Source: Mariniflexile maritimum (lineage in GTDB: Bacteria > Bacteroidota > Bacteroidia > Flavobacteriales > Flavobacteriaceae). From it: a stretch of 64,000 nucleotides of DNA. Positions within the stretch are counted from its first letter, which is position 1. Each line of letters starts with the position of its first letter. Shown one piece after another: positions 1 through 7,696 of the stretch. Location of the stretch: NCBI RefSeq assembly GCF_009746565.1, contig NZ_WRPN01000004.1, positions 1 to 64,000 of the forward strand, in the 5' to 3' direction. Below the pieces are notes generated by a model. The model searched no databases. It saw only the letters and a list, made by a program, of their open reading frames with translations, and had not been told where the DNA came from. The position numbers and the translations under genes were made by a program.

Positions 1-221
1 CCAAAATTCTTTCGTAATTTGCGCTCAAGTTGTTCATTGTTAATGTTTTATGGCTAAAACAATTTACTGATTATCAGTAAGATGGACAACTTTTTTCTTT
101 TAAATCATAATGCACAACGGGTTTAAATAATATTTTTTAACATCAAATAAAGTCAATTAAATACATACAGTATGGTTCCTATACAAAATGAAAATGTTGT
201 ACCCACGCTATTTTTTAGAAT

Positions 222-252
222 AAAAAAAGGGCTTCAATCTCTTGAAACCCTT
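222..252 (-). terminator. Rho-independent terminator after tRNA-Met
   Basis: Read on the minus strand, an AAGGG-TTTCAA stem pairs with TTGAA-CCCTT around a four-base loop and is followed by a run of seven T. It lies about ten bases past the 3' end of tRNA-Met, so it most likely ends that transcript. The remaining 220 bases to the window edge hold no open frame or structure I can support. Confidence 0.7.
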
Positions 253-260
253 GTTATTAC

Positions 261-337
261 TGGTAGCGAGAGGGGGGCACGATCCCCCGACCTCCGAGTT
301 ATGAATCCGACGCTCTAACCAGCTGAGCTACCTCGCC
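261..337 (-). tRNA. tRNA-Met (anticodon CAU), CCA encoded
   Basis: The minus strand folds into a cloverleaf with acceptor GGCGAGG/UCUCGCU, D stem GCUC/GAGC, anticodon loop UUCAUAA and a GGGGG/CCCCC T stem, and the terminal CCA is genomically encoded. The anticodon CAU fits elongator Met best; it lacks the three G-C pairs of an initiator anticodon stem, but an Ile2 (lysidine) tRNA cannot be fully excluded by eye. Odd points: the T loop reads AUCGUGC instead of UUCRANY, and the top of the anticodon stem has an A31-C39 mismatch. Confidence 0.9.
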
Positions 338-350
338 TAATTTAAGGCTG

Positions 351-381
351 CAAATATAAAAACAATATTATTGTCTGCAAA
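351..381 (-). promoter_or_regulatory. Bacteroidota-type promoter of tRNA-Met
   Basis: On the minus strand TTTG (378-381) is followed after 19 bases by TATATTTG (351-358), matching the flavobacterial -33 TTG and -7 TAnnTTTG elements. The -7 box lies 14 bases upstream of the tRNA 5' end. Confidence 0.7.
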
Positions 382-468
382 CATTCCTTATGTAAATTAT
401 TATTAAAAATAATTGCGCTACTTATCAATTAATGTATATATTGGGAACTTAAAAATGCAACAGTACTT

Positions 469-858
469 ATGGAAGAGAAAATTAAATTTGAAATTGAATT
501 TACTATACAAGCTTCACCGCAATTAATTTATCAATACATCTCGACGCCCTCTGGTTTATCGGAATGGTTTTCTGATAACGTAAACTCAAGGGGCGAATTT
601 TTTACCTTCATTTGGGATGATAGCGAGGAAAAAGCAAAATTGATAAGCAAAAAAACAGGGGAGCGCATCAAATTTAGGTGGATTACCGATGAAGACGACC
701 AAACTTCCTATTTCGAAATTAAAATCCAGGTAGATGAAATTACCAAAGACGTTTCCTTAATAATTACCGATTTTGCCGAGGAAGATGAAGTGGATGAGGC
801 CAAAATGCTATGGGAAAACCAAATTTCCAGTTTAAAGCAAGTATTAGGCTCTGCTTAA
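469..858 (+). CDS. START-like domain protein
   Basis: A 129-residue acidic cytosolic protein without a signal peptide. The pattern of an N-terminal strand (EFTIQASPQLIYQYIS), a short helix containing LSEWF, and alternating strands ending in a long C-terminal helix (residues about 108-127) is that of the START/AHSA1-like fold, which binds hydrophobic ligands in a cavity. It matches the small START-like protein found singly in Bacteroidota genomes, whose ligand is not known to me. It stands upstream of the class IV aminotransferase with 66 bases and a separate promoter between them, so co-transcription is not required. Family assignment is firm, function open. Confidence 0.8.
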   Translation: MEEKIKFEIEFTIQASPQLIYQYISTPSGLSEWFSDNVNSRGEFFTFIWDDSEEKAKLISKKTGERIKFRWITDEDDQTSYFEIKIQVDEITKDVSLIITDFAEEDEVDEAKMLWENQISSLKQVLGSA

Positions 859-880
859 CCGGCAAACAATAAAATTGAAT

Positions 881-888
881 TATATTTG
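881..888 (+). promoter_or_regulatory. -7 element TATATTTG before aminotransferase gene
   Basis: TATATTTG matches TAnnTTTG and lies 37 bases before the ATG of the class IV aminotransferase. I see no clear -33 TTG at the usual distance, so this is a moderate call. Confidence 0.5.
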
Positions 889-924
889 TCCCGTTTTACA
901 TAACCAAGTGAACGGGATTTTTTT

Positions 925-1767
925 ATGACGAATTTCAACGGTACCCTAACGGAACAGCAGCAACTAACGGCCTTCCAAAATCGTGGTTACGCCTATGGCG
1001 ATGCACTTTTTGAAACCATAAAAGCATCAAAAGGCCAGTTGTTGTTTTGGGAAGATCATTATTTTAGGCTTATGGCCTCTATGAGGATTATGCGTATGGA
1101 AATTCCTATGGACTTTACCATGGAGTTTCTTGAGGAAGAAATAAAAAAAACGCTGAAAGCCAATAATTTAAGTGGGGCTTCGGCACGCGTAAAGCTGCAG
1201 GTACATAGGAACGAAGGCGGATTGTATTTGCCAACCACCAACGATGTAAGTTTCCTAATTTCGGTAAAAGCTCTTGAAACTGATTTTTATGTATCCCAAG
1301 AGGGTTTTTATGAAGTCGATTTGTTTAAGGATCACTATCTATCGCCCAGTTTGCTTTCAACCTTAAAAACCAATAACAAAGCGCTTCATGTAGTAGGAAG
1401 TATTTATGCAAAAGAGAACAACTTGAACAATTGTTTGGTTTTAAACACCAATAAGCTAGTTGTAGAAGCCCTAAATGGCAATATTTTTCTTGTAAATGGC
1501 GATATAATAAAAACGCCACCCATTAGCGATGGTTGTTTAAAGGGCGTTATGCGCAAACAAATTATGGGACTTTTAAAAGTGATGCCAGACTACCATTTGG
1601 TTGAAGCGTCTATTTCGCCCTTCGAGCTTCAAAAAGCAGATGAAATTTTTATAACCAATGTTATTATGGGCATTCAACCCATAACAAAATACAGAAAAAA
1701 GGATTTTAAGGCAGAAGTTTCAAAAGCCATTCTTCAAAAATTGAATGACACATTGCCATTGCGCTAA
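925..1767 (+). CDS. Class IV PLP-dependent aminotransferase (PabC/IlvE fold)
   Basis: A 280-residue enzyme of fold-type IV, the family of branched-chain aminotransferase and aminodeoxychorismate lyase. Seen: the early RGYAYGDALFETIK motif (20-33), the LKTNNKA segment carrying the likely PLP Schiff-base lysine K148, and the GCLKGVMR region that in this family contacts the PLP phosphate. The length is near that of PabC-like lyases and shorter than typical BCAT (about 300-360), and flavobacterial proteins of this type are annotated simply as aminotransferase class IV. A role in folate synthesis (4-amino-4-deoxychorismate to p-aminobenzoate) is plausible but not proven. Its stop codon overlaps that of the convergent yqgE gene by four bases. 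Confidence 0.85.
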   Translation: MTNFNGTLTEQQQLTAFQNRGYAYGDALFETIKASKGQLLFWEDHYFRLMASMRIMRMEIPMDFTMEFLEEEIKKTLKANNLSGASARVKLQVHRNEGGLYLPTTNDVSFLISVKALETDFYVSQEGFYEVDLFKDHYLSPSLLSTLKTNNKALHVVGSIYAKENNLNNCLVLNTNKLVVEALNGNIFLVNGDIIKTPPISDGCLKGVMRKQIMGLLKVMPDYHLVEASISPFELQKADEIFITNVIMGIQPITKYRKKDFKAEVSKAILQKLNDTLPLR

Positions 1768-2324
1768 TTGTAATTTGGGTTTTCTGGTGCATTGGACCAA
1801 ATACTGTAGGAATCGCCAAACTCTAGCATCTTTTCTTTCCAAAAGGTTTCATAATCTTTTTCGATGATGTTGTTTTTGTAAACGTTTTCGGTAACCACCC
1901 ACGAATTGGTTCGTAGTTCATTCTCTAGCTGGTTGGCATCCCAACCCGAATATCCAAGGAAAAACTTAATGTCCTTTTCGTTTATAATTTCCTTTGCAAT
2001 AAGTTCGGCAACCCTATTAAAATCGCCGCCCCAATAAATACCTAGGGAAATTTCAATACTGTTGGGGATCAAACTTGGTATTTTGTGTATGAAATAGAGA
2101 TTGTCTTGCTCTACGGGGCCGCCGTTGTAAACCTTGAAGGCAGCCTCTACCTCGGGCACCAAATCGTTAATGGTGTAATTTAGCGGCTTGTTTAATATGA
2201 ACCCTATCGAGCCTTCGGCGGAGTGGTCGGCTAATAAAATAATGGAACGGTTAAAAGAACTATCGCCAATTATGGTAGGCTCTGCGATTAATAAATTGCC
2301 TTTTTTTGGTGTTGTTGTTACCAT
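1764..2324 (-). CDS. YqgE/AlgH family protein
   Basis: A 186-residue protein spanning the whole YqgE/AlgH family. Recognisable parts are the N-terminal GNLLIAEPTIIGDSSFNRSI stretch, followed by GSIGFILNKPL (about 39-49), YNGGPVE (67-73) and, later, the FLGYSGWDANQLENEL segment (about 122-137) characteristic of the family. YqgE proteins are cytosolic and of uncertain biochemical role; AlgH in Pseudomonas was linked to alginate regulation. It is convergent with the aminotransferase gene and lies downstream of hup, but a strong hairpin separates it from hup, so it probably has its own promoter in 2325-2397. Confidence 0.92.
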   Translation of the reverse strand: MVTTTPKKGNLLIAEPTIIGDSSFNRSIILLADHSAEGSIGFILNKPLNYTINDLVPEVEAAFKVYNGGPVEQDNLYFIHKIPSLIPNSIEISLGIYWGGDFNRVAELIAKEIINEKDIKFFLGYSGWDANQLENELRTNSWVVTENVYKNNIIEKDYETFWKEKMLEFGDSYSIWSNAPENPNYN

Positions 2325-2397
2325 ATAATCGAGGAATTAGTAACTAAATCTACTATAATTTTATTAAAAATACAACTCTTTTAATAAAATGTAAAGA

Positions 2398-2438
2398 AAA
2401 ACCCTCATTTAGATTGAATCATAATGAGGGCTTTTTTG
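2398..2438 (-). terminator. Terminator after HU gene
   Basis: CCCTCAT (2402-2408) pairs with ATGAGGG (2424-2430). An A run on one side and a T run on the other allow it to work in both directions, but its position 20 bases past the HU stop codon makes it the HU terminator and insulates yqgE. Confidence 0.8.
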
Positions 2439-2457
2439 ATATTTAAAAGGTAAATAA

Positions 2458-2730
2458 TTAATTTACTGCATTTGATAAATCTGCTCCAGCTTTAAATTTA
2501 ACTACTTTTTTAGCTTTAATTTTTATAGTCTGTCCAGTTTGTGGGTTTCTGCCTTCTCTTGCAGCTCTTTTAGAAACCGACCAAGATCCAAATCCTACTA
2601 ACGAAACGCGGTTGCCTTTTTGTAAAGCGCCTTCAATTTCAATTAGTGCACATTCTAATGCTTTTTTTGCAGCTGCTTTTGTAATTCCAGCATGTTCTGC
2701 CATGGCATCGATTAAATCTGTTTTGTTCAT
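2458..2730 (-). CDS. HU family DNA-binding protein
   Basis: A 90-residue basic protein with the complete HU/IHF fold: N-terminal helices MNKTDLIDAMAEHAG, the alternating-strand core VSLVGFGSWSVSKRAAREGRNP, and the DNA-binding arm tip GRNPQTGQ whose proline intercalates between bases in known HU proteins. HU bends and compacts nucleoid DNA. Single gene with its own well-formed promoter and terminator, which fits the high expression of nucleoid proteins. Confidence 0.96.
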   Translation of the reverse strand: MNKTDLIDAMAEHAGITKAAAKKALECALIEIEGALQKGNRVSLVGFGSWSVSKRAAREGRNPQTGQTIKIKAKKVVKFKAGADLSNAVN

Positions 2731-2772
2731 AATAAAAAATTTAATTATTAATATTTTTGTTAAATCTTACTA

Positions 2773-2802
2773 CAAATTTATACGGATTGTGCAATCGTGC
2801 AA
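2773..2802 (-). promoter_or_regulatory. Promoter of HU gene
   Basis: On the minus strand TTG (2800-2802) and TAAATTTG (2773-2780) are separated by 19 bases, the same spacing as at tRNA-Met in this window. The -7 box is 42 bases upstream of the ATG. Confidence 0.7.
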
Positions 2803-2907
2803 GTAATAGCAATGGAAATGCGCGGTTTTGTTGATAACTTGATGCATTTGTTGATAAAGCTCAGGTTAATAGGTGCTTTTTTTAATAATAGCAACAGTAA
2901 TAGGGGT

Positions 2908-3855
2908 TTACAGCATTTTTGCGCCAGCTTCAAAGGTATAGCCGTTTAACAACGATTTTACATCCATGGCGCGTTTTCCGGGTAGTTTTATTTCTTCAAT
3001 TATTATGTAACCATTTGATACGGCAACCTTTAAATCTTTTTTTGTTGAAATGATGGTGCCAACTGGATTTGAATGTGAAACGATTTCTTTTTCAGCTCTG
3101 TAAATTTTTATATCCAGTGTGTCAGTTTCATTTTGCAAGGTGCACCAAGCCGCAGGGTAGGGGCTTAAGCCACGAATTAAGTTGTAAATAGCGTCCAAGG
3201 GGGCATTCCAATCAATTTTGCAGTTGTCCTTATCTAATTTATAAGCGGTCTTTATGTGGGGAGTTTCCAATTGTGGTATGGTTTTTACAGTATCATTTTG
3301 AATGGACTTAACTGTTTTTAATACCAGTTTACTGCCAATTTCCATTAATTTATCGTGTAGGCTGCCCGCATTTTCATCAGGATCTATGGCGATGCTTTCT
3401 TGAAAGATCATGTCGCCGGTATCAATTTTTTCATCAATAAAAAAAGTAGATACGCCTGTTTTGGTTTCCCCATTTATAAGGGCCCAATTAATGGGTGCTG
3501 CTCCACGGTAATTGGGCAATAAGGAGGCATGTAAATTGAAAGTGCCATATTCGGGCATTTGCCATACCACTTTGGGTAACATCCTAAAAGCGACTACAAT
3601 TTGAAGGTTGGCCTTGAGTGTTCTTAAAGCATTTAAAAACGCCTCGTTTTTTAAGTTTGTTGGCTGTAATACCGTTAGGTTTTGTGAAACAGCATAGTGT
3701 TTTACCGCGCTTTCGCTCAATTTTTGTCCACGTCCCGCAGGTTTGTCGGGTGCGGTAATAACAGCCACAATAGTATAGTTGGCCTCAACCAATGTTTTTA
3801 AAGTGGCAACTGCAAAATCGGGCGTGCCCATAAATACGATTCTTAAATCCTTCAT
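2908..3855 (-). CDS. fmt: Methionyl-tRNA formyltransferase
   Basis: A 315-residue enzyme that formylates Met-tRNAi using 10-formyl-tetrahydrofolate, the step that marks initiator tRNA. The N-terminal Rossmann-like formyltransferase domain (1-205) starts RIVFMGTPDFA and carries the catalytic triad N107, H109 (FNLHASLLPNYRGA) and D145 (KIDTGD). The C-terminal OB-like domain begins near residue 210 (CKIDWN...LIRGLSPYPAAW) and binds tRNA. Length and motifs are complete. It lies downstream of recQ, 79 bases away, in the same direction. Its partner activity, peptide deformylase, is encoded at 10.1 kb. Confidence 0.97.
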   Translation of the reverse strand: MKDLRIVFMGTPDFAVATLKTLVEANYTIVAVITAPDKPAGRGQKLSESAVKHYAVSQNLTVLQPTNLKNEAFLNALRTLKANLQIVVAFRMLPKVVWQMPEYGTFNLHASLLPNYRGAAPINWALINGETKTGVSTFFIDEKIDTGDMIFQESIAIDPDENAGSLHDKLMEIGSKLVLKTVKSIQNDTVKTIPQLETPHIKTAYKLDKDNCKIDWNAPLDAIYNLIRGLSPYPAAWCTLQNETDTLDIKIYRAEKEIVSHSNPVGTIISTKKDLKVAVSNGYIIIEEIKLPGKRAMDVKSLLNGYTFEAGAKML

Positions 3856-3934
3856 CTGTTTATATTTATTGTTTTTCCATCGGTCAGATGCAATTCGTTT
3901 GGGTTATTCATTTAAGCATTTAGAGATGCTCATT

Positions 3935-5839
3935 TCATAAATGACTTAATTTATATGTGTTTTGTGGCGTTGTTTTAATTATTTGGTGCTCTAAAAGTAG
4001 CTTTAAAACGGTTTTTAGGTCGGTTTCGGTACAATTTAAAGCAGCTACCATGTTTCTTGATGATTGGTCGCCGTTTTCAAGTAATTCAATTACTTTGTTC
4101 TTAATGCTGGTTATATCTGGTGGTTTGGCACTTTTTTTTGTGCCCGCACATACCGAACATATACCACAAGGTTTCGCATCGGTTTCACCAAAATAATGGA
4201 GCAATTGCATGCTTTTGCAAACCGTGTTGTTTTCAACATAGGCCAACATCGAAGCGACTTGCTGCTGTTTTAGTGCGTTTTGTTGCTCGATGATGGCCGC
4301 AATGCGGTTGATGGTTTTATCGTCTTCACGTGGTTCTATAAAGGTTACTTGTGCATCGGTTTTGGCCAAATGCAGGGTAATGATTTCGTCTTTTTCAAGT
4401 TGTTGAAAAACATGGGTTACCATGGCTTCGGTAGTGGCTGCTTTTTCGGCAATTTTAGCCAAATCCATTTTAGTGTTTTGGTCAAAAATACCGCCATACA
4501 TTCGAAGCGTCGATTTTACTATAAGGCTAAAATTTTCATGGGTTTCCAGATACCTGAATATTTGGGCACTAGGAACAATAAATTGTGCCGAAACCTTGTT
4601 CTTAAATTGTTTTGAGAGCGCAATCACACTGTTTCTGTCAAGCAATAGCAACGCGTTATATGTTACAATCGTATTGTAATTATAGGTTTTGCAAAAGGAA
4701 TTAAAATCGAAATCGAAGGTTTCATTTTCGCCTTCACCATACGAAATTTGAAAATAATTGCACAGTTTTCGGTACACTTGCTTTACAAATTCTACCGTTG
4801 GCAACACATTTATAAACTGGCTTTTTACCAACACCTCATCACTGTTGTTTTTTAAAATAACGGCAAATGCCCTTTCGCCGTTTCTACCAACCCGTCCTGC
4901 TTCCTGAAAATAGCTTTCAATGCTTTCAGGCAAGTTTACATGGATAACGGTTTTAACATCGGGCTTGTCTATTCCCATGCCAAAGGCGTTGGTGGCAACC
5001 ATAACCTGTTTTTTGTTTTGCAACCATGCATGCATGTTGTTGTCTTTTTCGCTATGTGTCAATCCGCCATGGTAATAGGTTGCCCCTATGTTTTTGGAAT
5101 TTAAAAACGTGCTAACCTCCAAGGTTAATTTCCTGTTTCGAACGTAAACAATGGAAGGCTCTTTATATTTTTTTAAAATAGTTTCAAGCCTGTAGTATTT
5201 ATCGTTTTCGTGATAGACCATATAGCCTAAATTAGGGCGTAAAAACGACTGCTTGAAAATTTTTGGTTGGATAAAATCGAGTTCTTTTATAATGTCGTTT
5301 ACCACTTCTGGTTTTGCCGAAGCTGTTAAGGCCACAACATTTACTGTTGGTTGTAATTGGCGCAAAAGCGTGATGTTTTTATAGGCGGGCCTAAAATCGC
5401 TGCCCCATTGCGAAATGCAATGTGCCTCATCGACCGCAATTAAATTCACGTTCATTTGTTTGATGCGCTCTTGTACCAACTCTTGTTGCAAGCGTTCGGG
5501 CGAGAGGTATAGAAATTTGTAATTTCCGTAAATGCAATTATCCAAAAGCGTATCCAGTTGGCTGTAAGTGATGCCGCTTGTAAGCGCCATGGCTTTAATG
5601 CCTTTGTCGTTAAGTTGCTGGACCTGATCTTTCATTAAGGCTATTAAGGGCGAAATAACAATGCAAATGCCCTCTTTAACCAGCGCTGGAATTTGAAAAC
5701 ATAAGGATTTACCCCCACCGGTAGGCAGCAGTACAAAGGTATCTTCGCCAGCAATTACCGCGTTAATGATGGCCTCTTGTTCTGGGCGAAAGGCGGTAAA
5801 CTTCCAGTAGCGTTCCAGTATGTTTATGGGTTGTTCCAT
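3935..5839 (-). CDS. recQ: RecQ family ATP-dependent DNA helicase (short form)
   Basis: A 634-residue 3'-5' DNA helicase. Seen: Walker A LLPTGGGKS (about 37-45), the DEAH box in AVDEAHCISQWG (135-145), motif V/VI region ATNAFGMGIDKPDVK and QEAGRVGRNG, and a zinc-binding cluster C-x16-C-x2-C-x2-C ending PCGICSVC near residue 562. The end is a winged-helix-like segment; there is no HRDC domain, so this is the shorter of the RecQ types that Bacteroidota often carry alongside a longer RecQ. The start ATG follows the stop codon of the upstream AAA ATPase with no gap, indicating translational coupling. Confidence 0.95.
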   Translation of the reverse strand: MEQPINILERYWKFTAFRPEQEAIINAVIAGEDTFVLLPTGGGKSLCFQIPALVKEGICIVISPLIALMKDQVQQLNDKGIKAMALTSGITYSQLDTLLDNCIYGNYKFLYLSPERLQQELVQERIKQMNVNLIAVDEAHCISQWGSDFRPAYKNITLLRQLQPTVNVVALTASAKPEVVNDIIKELDFIQPKIFKQSFLRPNLGYMVYHENDKYYRLETILKKYKEPSIVYVRNRKLTLEVSTFLNSKNIGATYYHGGLTHSEKDNNMHAWLQNKKQVMVATNAFGMGIDKPDVKTVIHVNLPESIESYFQEAGRVGRNGERAFAVILKNNSDEVLVKSQFINVLPTVEFVKQVYRKLCNYFQISYGEGENETFDFDFNSFCKTYNYNTIVTYNALLLLDRNSVIALSKQFKNKVSAQFIVPSAQIFRYLETHENFSLIVKSTLRMYGGIFDQNTKMDLAKIAEKAATTEAMVTHVFQQLEKDEIITLHLAKTDAQVTFIEPREDDKTINRIAAIIEQQNALKQQQVASMLAYVENNTVCKSMQLLHYFGETDAKPCGICSVCAGTKKSAKPPDITSIKNKVIELLENGDQSSRNMVAALNCTETDLKTVLKLLLEHQIIKTTPQNTYKLSHL

Positions 5840-6409
5840 TTACAGGTTTAAAACGTTTAATATGTAATCGGTACGGTTCTTAACGGTATCAAAAGGTACA
5901 TCAATTAAATGATAATTATACTTTTGGTAAGTGTTTAGTAAATGGTCGTGAATTTGTAGGGCTTGGTCAAAACTTTCGTAACGCTCGTTATCGCTGGTGT
6001 AAATGGTTTCCCAGGGTTTAAGGATGAAAACCGTATCGTAAACCGATTGTTTGCAGGCATCGATAAAACTTTCGGGGTAGGAGTCGCCAATAAAATCCAT
6101 ATAGGCCACAACATCGGGGATGCCCCTATCAAAAAAAATGGTTTCGGACGGTAGGCTGTTGGCAAACTCAAATTGCTCGATCCTTCCCTTTAAGAGCAGT
6201 TCGCTGAACAGCAAAGGGTTGGTTAAAAACAGTTGGTCGATGCCCTGTTTTTTGGCGTCCAATATTACTTGGCGCGAAATTTCCTCTAGGCACTTATGGC
6301 CTCTGTTAAGCAATTCGGTTATGATGGTTGATTTTCCGGTGCCCGGGCCACCGGTTATTACAATTTTTTTAGTGCTCAAAGGTGTAAATTTTGGCTGTAA
6401 AATTAACAA
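5840..6409 (-). CDS. AAA family ATPase (AAA_28, NadR/Ttd14-like P-loop kinase fold)
   Basis: A 189-residue P-loop protein. Walker A is GGPGTGKST at residues 20-28; FFDRGIPDVVAYM (about 92-104) is the DR(G/S) segment typical of nucleoside/nucleotide-kinase-like AAA_28 proteins, and ERYESFDQA resembles their lid region. The family includes the kinase domain of NadR and the phosphoinositide-binding protein Ttd14, so phosphorylation of a small metabolite is possible, but the substrate cannot be read from sequence. Stop codon and recQ start codon abut. The 256-base gap upstream contains a structured RNA candidate and the promoter region shared with the divergent DUF493 gene. Confidence 0.85.
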   Translation of the reverse strand: MLILQPKFTPLSTKKIVITGGPGTGKSTIITELLNRGHKCLEEISRQVILDAKKQGIDQLFLTNPLLFSELLLKGRIEQFEFANSLPSETIFFDRGIPDVVAYMDFIGDSYPESFIDACKQSVYDTVFILKPWETIYTSDNERYESFDQALQIHDHLLNTYQKYNYHLIDVPFDTVKNRTDYILNVLNL

Positions 6410-6489
6410 TTAAAAATGAACGATTTACGATTTTTGATTTACGATTTTGCGACTGCGGCCGGAAACAAAAACCGAACCAAACGGCCAGT

Positions 6490-6603
6490 GCGTTAGGGAT
6501 AGAAGTGGAAAGCCCACAGCGACCCAGTTTTTTCTGGGTAGCGAGGACTTGAAACGTATAGCCCGACCTTTATGCTGAATTTGTTTCAGGATAAAGGTAA
6601 CGC
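6490..6603 (+). ncRNA. Candidate structured RNA / conserved flavobacterial intergenic element
   Basis: An outer stem GCGTTA (6490-6495) / TAACGC (6598-6603) encloses several helices: GTGG/CCAC near 6505-6518, ACCCAG/CTGGGT with a six-T loop (6522-6539), AAGT/ACTT, GGG/CCC, and a long hairpin ACCTTTAT-g-CTGAA / TTCAG-g-ATAAAGGT (6566-6598). No protein frame crosses it. From memory it resembles a multicopy GC-richer intergenic element of flavobacterial genomes, possibly the Flavo-1 RNA family of Rfam, but I cannot run a covariance search. Only one copy is visible here; the sense strand is chosen from the stem layout and is uncertain. Confidence 0.6.
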
Positions 6604-6640
6604 CCCTATTTTAATTATAATGAAAAATATAAATTTAACG

Positions 6641-6648
6641 TATATTTG
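6641..6648 (+). promoter_or_regulatory. -7 element of DUF493 gene
   Basis: TATATTTG fits TAnnTTTG and lies 17 bases before the ATG of the DUF493 gene, leaving a leader of about ten bases. No good -33 TTG is visible. Confidence 0.5.
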
Positions 6649-6665
6649 CCGAATATAATAGCATA

Positions 6666-6959
6666 ATGAGCACACCTACAAACCCAGATGAATTTTACGA
6701 AAAATTAAAAAAACAATTATACGATACTGCTTCTTGGCCAGCGGAATATTTATATAAATTTATTGTGAAATCGGATGTTAAGAAGATTGCGATATTGGAA
6801 GCTATTTTCAATAACATGGGCGCGGTTATCCACACAAACGAATCCAAAAACGGAAAATACACGAGCATTTCTGTAAATATTTTGATGCGCGACCCCCATG
6901 CGGTAATTGAAAAGTACCAGGAGGTAGCAGAAAAAGTGGAAGGCGTTATCAGTCTTTAA
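6666..6959 (+). CDS. DUF493 (YbeD-like) family protein
   Basis: A 97-residue cytosolic protein. The central YLYKFIVKSD and the late NGKYTSISVNILMRDPHAVIEKYQ strand-helix are the hallmarks of DUF493, an ACT-like ferredoxin-fold family that includes E. coli YbeD, often near lipoate genes there. Function is unknown; a small-molecule sensing role is only suggested by the fold. It precedes the DUF4290 gene by 68 bases in the same direction. Confidence 0.88.
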   Translation: MSTPTNPDEFYEKLKKQLYDTASWPAEYLYKFIVKSDVKKIAILEAIFNNMGAVIHTNESKNGKYTSISVNILMRDPHAVIEKYQEVAEKVEGVISL

Positions 6960-7027
6960 TTTTTTTTTGTACTTTGCACGGGCATAACAAACTACGTGCG
7001 CAAATTTAACTCTACACCATTTTTATT

Positions 7028-7690
7028 TTGACAATAGACGATTTAGAATACAACACAGAGCGTGAACATTTAATCATACCCGAATATGGGCGACACATGC
7101 AGAAAATGATTAATTACGCCAAGACCCGCGACACCAAAGAAGAACGCAACAGGGTGGCAAAGGCCATTATTTCGGTAATGGGCAACATGCAACCGCACTT
7201 GCGCGACGTGCCCGATTTTCAGCACAAACTTTGGGACCAACTTTTTATTATGGCCAATTTTGAATTGGATGTCGATTCGCCTTATGAAAAGCCTACAAAA
7301 GAACTTTTGGAAAGCCACCCCGACCCATTGCAATACCCGCAGAATTTCCCTAAATACCGTTTTTACGGAAACAACATAAAAACCATGATTGATGTGGCCA
7401 ATACCTGGGAAGATGGCGAGCTTAAGGAAGCCCTAACCTACACCATTGCCAACCACATGAAAAAGTGCTTTTTAAACTGGAACAAGGACACGGTGGAGGA
7501 TGATGTAATTTACGGGCATTTATTTGAACTTTCGGGCGGGAAGATCAATTTAAAAAACTCAGAGGAAGATTTATCGGATGCCAACAGCTTGTTGCGTGCC
7601 AAAACAAAATTTTCTAGCAATAGCAACAAAAAAGGGGGCCAGCATAAAAAAAGCGCCACTAATAATAACCGCCAAAGAAAACGTTTTTAA
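7028..7690 (+). CDS. DUF4290 domain protein
   Basis: A 220-residue protein conserved in Bacteroidota. The N-terminus DLEYNTEREHLIIPEYGRHM is the family signature and forces a TTG start at 7028, because the first in-frame ATG lies 22 codons further and would remove it. The core is helical; the last 25 residues are basic and low-complexity (KKGGQHKKSATNNNRQRKR), a likely nucleic-acid or ribosome contact. Function unknown. It stands six bases upstream of murA, and this DUF4290-murA order is one I associate with other flavobacteria, suggesting co-expression with peptidoglycan synthesis. Confidence 0.85.
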   Translation: MTIDDLEYNTEREHLIIPEYGRHMQKMINYAKTRDTKEERNRVAKAIISVMGNMQPHLRDVPDFQHKLWDQLFIMANFELDVDSPYEKPTKELLESHPDPLQYPQNFPKYRFYGNNIKTMIDVANTWEDGELKEALTYTIANHMKKCFLNWNKDTVEDDVIYGHLFELSGGKINLKNSEEDLSDANSLLRAKTKFSSNSNKKGGQHKKSATNNNRQRKRF

Positions 7691-7696
7691 GTAGTT

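Noticed and set aside
4280-4615. Rightward open frame inside recQ (111 codons)
   Set aside because: Antisense shadow of a well-supported helicase gene.
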